A stretch of DNA of 64,000 nucleotides from contig OY992835.1 of NCBI GenBank assembly GCA_963921425.1, forward strand, positions 18,476,001-18,540,000, read 5' to 3'. Below are positions 60,348 to 64,000 of this stretch, one piece after another. Positions within the stretch are counted from its first letter, which is position 1, and each line of letters begins with the position of its first letter. Under the pieces are notes generated by a model that did not search any database, was not told the origin of the DNA, and saw only the letters and a program-made list of their open reading frames with translations. The DNA is from Dryas octopetala. Taxonomy: Eukaryota; Streptophyta; Magnoliopsida; Rosales; Rosaceae. The translations under genes were made by a program, and so were the position numbers.

Positions 60348-61599
60348 CTGCAAGATTTAATAGATAATTACAAATTTTGATTAAGAGATGCATAAAAGTA
60401 AAAACATTTAGTGAAAACAAGATTACTTTTTACGTAAAAAGATTACGTAGACACAATATAGTAACAGGATAATTTCAATAAGAACATATACATCTCACTT
60501 GACTGTCTACCATGGCTTCAAAATGTACCCTGGGCTTTAAAGTTAAGTTAAAGTAAAACTTTCAATTTGTTCTCCCTAAAGCAATACTGTCTTTCAACTA
60601 GTGCAAAGTTTAGTTAATGAATATTGACACCCAAAAAAAAGTGGAAAAGCTAAACAGTGCATGCATTTCCAGTTTATGGATGTCATCATATGAATTGTAG
60701 ACCCAGCCTACAAGGGTGCTCAACAAACCCATCCTACGCATGATCTCATACCTTCCAGTTATTTAGAAATATTGCTCTCCACCTGATCAAGTTTCTGAAT
60801 AATTTCAACGGAACCTCTCATCGTAAAGTATATCTAATTTTAAACCTTCATGGAAAATAAAATAGCCTAACAAATCAGCCCCACTTACGTACTCCTCCTC
60901 CCCCCCCCCCTTTCCAAGATTTTGAAAAGAAAAAGAGCATAAAAACAAACCCCACTTTTCTTTTTCCTTGCACAAATTAAAAAGAAAAAAGGGAAAGCTA
61001 TAACTATTCACTACAAATGAAAAAACTCTTATTGCCACACGAAAAAATAGTACGCAATCAATTAATTGGAAAGGTAGTAATCCTTCATATATCAGAGGTC
61101 AAAGAAAAGATGATATTCAGAATCAATAGTAAAGAAATAAAGGTGTGCACTGTGATAATCCTTCATATATTCCTAAACTGTCCACTCTTTAATAAAACTA
61201 ATGCATGTAATTGTCCCCTGTGCATAGTCATAGTCAAACTTATTCCTAACAAAAACAAACACACAGAGGAGAACCTTAGAAAAATGAATATACCGATTCT
61301 CCTTTTGATTTAGCAGTGCCAATTTGTTTTCATACTCTGCTTCCCAGATGTCAGTGGTGCACAGGGATAAAAGGGATTTGGGATTGAAGTTGACAAATCA
61401 CATAATTCAACCTGCATAAACACAGGTCATCCCTGCGCAGAAATATTTGTCATTCAACGTGTCTTGGCTTCAGTTAAATTGCTGCAAGTGCCTGTGGAGC
61501 CTGCATAAATTAGTTCAAAATCCAAATATTAAATTCATGAAAGAGATAGAGAGTTTGACATATGAATAAATCTACAAAATCAAATGTAAACAAATCGAA

Positions 61600-61946
61600 G
61601 CCCTAACCTGGGTGAGAGAGACAGAGTCGGAGTTTTATAGTTTCTGAGAGATCGAAACTCGGTGAGAGAGAGAGTCTGAGTGAGTTTTCTGGGTTTCTAG
61701 GTTTCGAAACTCAGTGAGAGAGGGTCTGAGTTTTCTGGTATGATGGGCGATGGACGTGCTAGGATGGGTTTCTGAGTTTTCTGCGTTTTTGGTGGGAGGA
61801 TGGCGAAAGGGTGGCGACAGCGAGGATTGAACGACAGTGCCAGGACGGCGAGAGAGAGTCGAGGGCGGCGAGAGAGGGTCTGGGTGAGGCTACGTTATTT
61901 ATTTTGAATGGAGAGTGAAATGAGCGGAAGTTCTGTGTGATTTGAG
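61600..61946 (-). promoter_or_regulatory. Leader/promoter-like module next to array C
   Basis: The 61855-61946 part duplicates the module beside array B (CATTCAAAATAAATAACG, CCTCACCCAGACCCTCTC). Further left are GA-rich leader-like sequences with repeated GGTGAGAGAGAGAGTCTGAG-type phrases (61607-61735). Inferred to head a minus-strand transcript through the flippase fragment. Confidence 0.45.
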
Positions 61947-63937
61947 TTTTACCACTTTTTTGATGCATCCCTCAAGAAAGTGGTAACTCTGTCAAGATTT
62001 GACTATGCGTTACCACTTTCTTGAGGGATGCATCAAAAAAGTGGTAACTTCACAAAACTGCTTAAAACCCAAGTTACCACTTTCTTGATCTTAAATTCAA
62101 GAAAATGGTAAATTCACATCAAGAATGTGGTAACCACCTACGCATGCAACTGTATATAGATGAAAAGGCAATTGCATTCTCTGAGTATTAAAAACTAGCT
62201 CCTGTTTGCCAATCGGGTTTGAACATGCAATCACAAAATTATATCTTGACCAAACTTACCATTTTCTTGATTTCTTTTCTCAAGAAATGGTAATATTAGC
62301 TCAAGAAATGGTAAGTTACCACATTCTTGATTAAAGTTACCATTTTCTTGAACCAACCATCAAGAAAATGGTAACCAAATCAGCCAAGCAAAACATGTTA
62401 CCAAATTCTTGATCGTTCGATCAAGAAAATAGTAACTTGGTTCAAGAATGTGGTAACTAAGGCCAATCTTGACCAAAGTTACAATTTTCTTGATTTTTTT
62501 CCTCAAGAAATGGTAACATTTTCTCAAGAAATGTTAAGTTACCACATTCTTGATCAAAGTTACCATTTTCTTAAACCAAACATCAAGAAAATGGTAACCA
62601 AATCAGCCAAGCAAAACACGTTACTACTTTCTTGATCAATCGATCAAGAAAATGGTAACTTGGTTCAAGAAAGTGGTAACTCAGCCTAAGCTTGACCAAA
62701 CTTACCATTTTTTTGATTTTTTTCCTCAAGAAATGGAAACTTTAGATCAAGAAATGGTAAGTTACCACATTTTTTATCAAAGTTACCATTTTCTTGAACC
62801 AAACATCAAGAAAATGGTAACCAAATCAGCCAAGCAAAACACGTTACTACTTTCTTGATCAATCGATCAAGAAAATGGTAACTTGGTTCAAGAAAGTGGT
62901 AACTCAGCCTAAGCTTGACCAAACTTACCATTTTCTTGATTTTTTTCCTCAAGAAATGGTAAGTTACCATTTTCTTGATCCAAGTTACCATTTTCTTGAA
63001 CCAATTCTCAAGAAAATGGTAACCAAATTAGCCAAGCAAAAAACGTTACCACTTTCTTGATTGTTCGATCAAGAAAATGGTAACTTTGATCAAGAAAGTG
63101 GTAACCAAGCCCAAGCTTGACGAAAGTTACCATTTTCTTGATTTATTTCCTCAAGAAATGGTAACTTTTTCTCAAGAAATAGTAAGTTACCATTTTCTTG
63201 ATCCAAGTTACCATTTTCTTGATCCAAGTTACCATTTTCTTAAACCAATCCTCAAGAAAATGGTAACTAAATCAGTGGGGCAGAAAACGTTACCACTTTC
63301 TTGATCGTTCGATCAAGAAAATGGTAACTTCGATCAAGAAAGTGGTAACCAAGCCCAAGCTTGACCAAAGCTACCATTTTCTTGATTTTTTTTCTCAAGA
63401 AATGGTAACTTTTTGTTAAGAAATGGTAAGTTACCATTTTCTTGATCCAAGTTACCATTTTCTTGAACCAAACATCAAGAAAATGATAACCAAATCAGCC
63501 AAGCAAAACACGTTACCACTTTCTTGATCGTTCGATCAAGAAAATGGTAACTTAGTTCAAGAATGTGGTAACTAAGGCCAATCTTGACCAAAGTTACAAT
63601 TCTCTTGATTTTTTTCCTCAAGAAATGGTAACATTTTCTTAAAAAATGGTAAGTTACCACATTCTTGATCGAAGTTACCATTTTCTTGAACCAAATATCA
63701 AGAAAATGGTAACGGAATCAGTGAAGCAAAACACGTTACCACTTTCTTGATCAATTGATCAAGAAAATGGTAACTTCATTCAAAAAAGTGGTAATCCAGC
63801 CCCAGCGTGACCAAACTTACCATTTTCTTGATTTTTTTTCTCAAGAAATGGTAACTTTTTTCTCAATGAATTGTAAGTTACCATTTTCTTAATCCAAGTT
63901 ACCATTTTCTTGAACCAAATCTCAAGAAAATGGTAAC
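61947..63937. repeat. Palindromic satellite array C
   Basis: Same unit and orientation as A and B. The dyad lies near 62413, 62636, 62859, 63060, 63303, 63526 and 63750, so about seven units are present, most spaced 220-243 bp with one near 201 bp. The left end is a hairpin (61949-62047), then a diverged right-edge module (62138-62240). At 63938 the standard right-edge module begins (CATCACTGGGCCAAAAAAAC) and runs off the window. Confidence 0.9.
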
Positions 63938-64000
63938 TTCATCACTGGGCCAAAAAAACGTTTCGCACTGCAACTGTGTGTACACGAAAGAGCAATTGCA

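Overview
This window is nuclear DNA of a flowering plant, most likely a eudicot of the rose family (Rosaceae). The evidence is multi-exon genes with GT-AG introns, AT-rich spacers full of small inverted-repeat transposons, and oxidosqualene cyclase (OSC) genes. One of these matches, from memory, the apple/loquat alpha-amyrin-synthase type. The family assignment is an inference from memory, not a search.

Layout. (1) 1-1143: the 5' end (exons 1-2, minus strand) of a cycloartenol synthase gene that runs off the left edge. (2) 1.1-13 kb: spacer with at least six small transposon-like elements, two long GA microsatellites and dispersed GCGCTCGG-type repeats. (3) 13-43 kb: three complete, uninterrupted OSC genes: A (plus, 13508-18761, 14 exons, 759 aa), B (minus, 19595-24812, 18 exons, 760 aa) and C (minus, 36155-42786, 18 exons, 763 aa). 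All exon coordinates were assembled by hand; every junction is GT-AG and in frame, and all three keep the catalytic DCTAE motif. B and C are tandem duplicates that share introns and 3' flank. A is convergent to B and lacks four introns that B and C have. The B-C spacer holds a duplicated B promoter segment, a ~6 kb tandem array and two transposons with clear target-site duplications. (4) 43-48 kb: transposon-rich spacer. (5) 48.2-64 kb: three arrays of a ~222-bp, internally palindromic repeat. They alternate with two stretches of minus-strand fragments of unrelated genes (ubiquilin/DSK2, vacuolar sorting receptor, P4-ATPase flippase, perhaps a kinesin). Repeated flanking modules suggest head-to-tail copies of a gene-capturing mobile element.

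How it fits together. Cycloartenol synthase makes the sterol precursor. A, B and C should cyclise the same substrate, 2,3-oxidosqualene, to pentacyclic triterpenes: A probably mixed amyrins, B and C possibly lupeol-type. No cytochrome P450, acyltransferase or glycosyltransferase was seen, so the window shows a scaffold-forming OSC cluster and not a complete triterpenoid pathway. The least familiar part is the palindromic-array and captured-gene region on the right, including two long hairpins whose arms differ between copies in a matched way.
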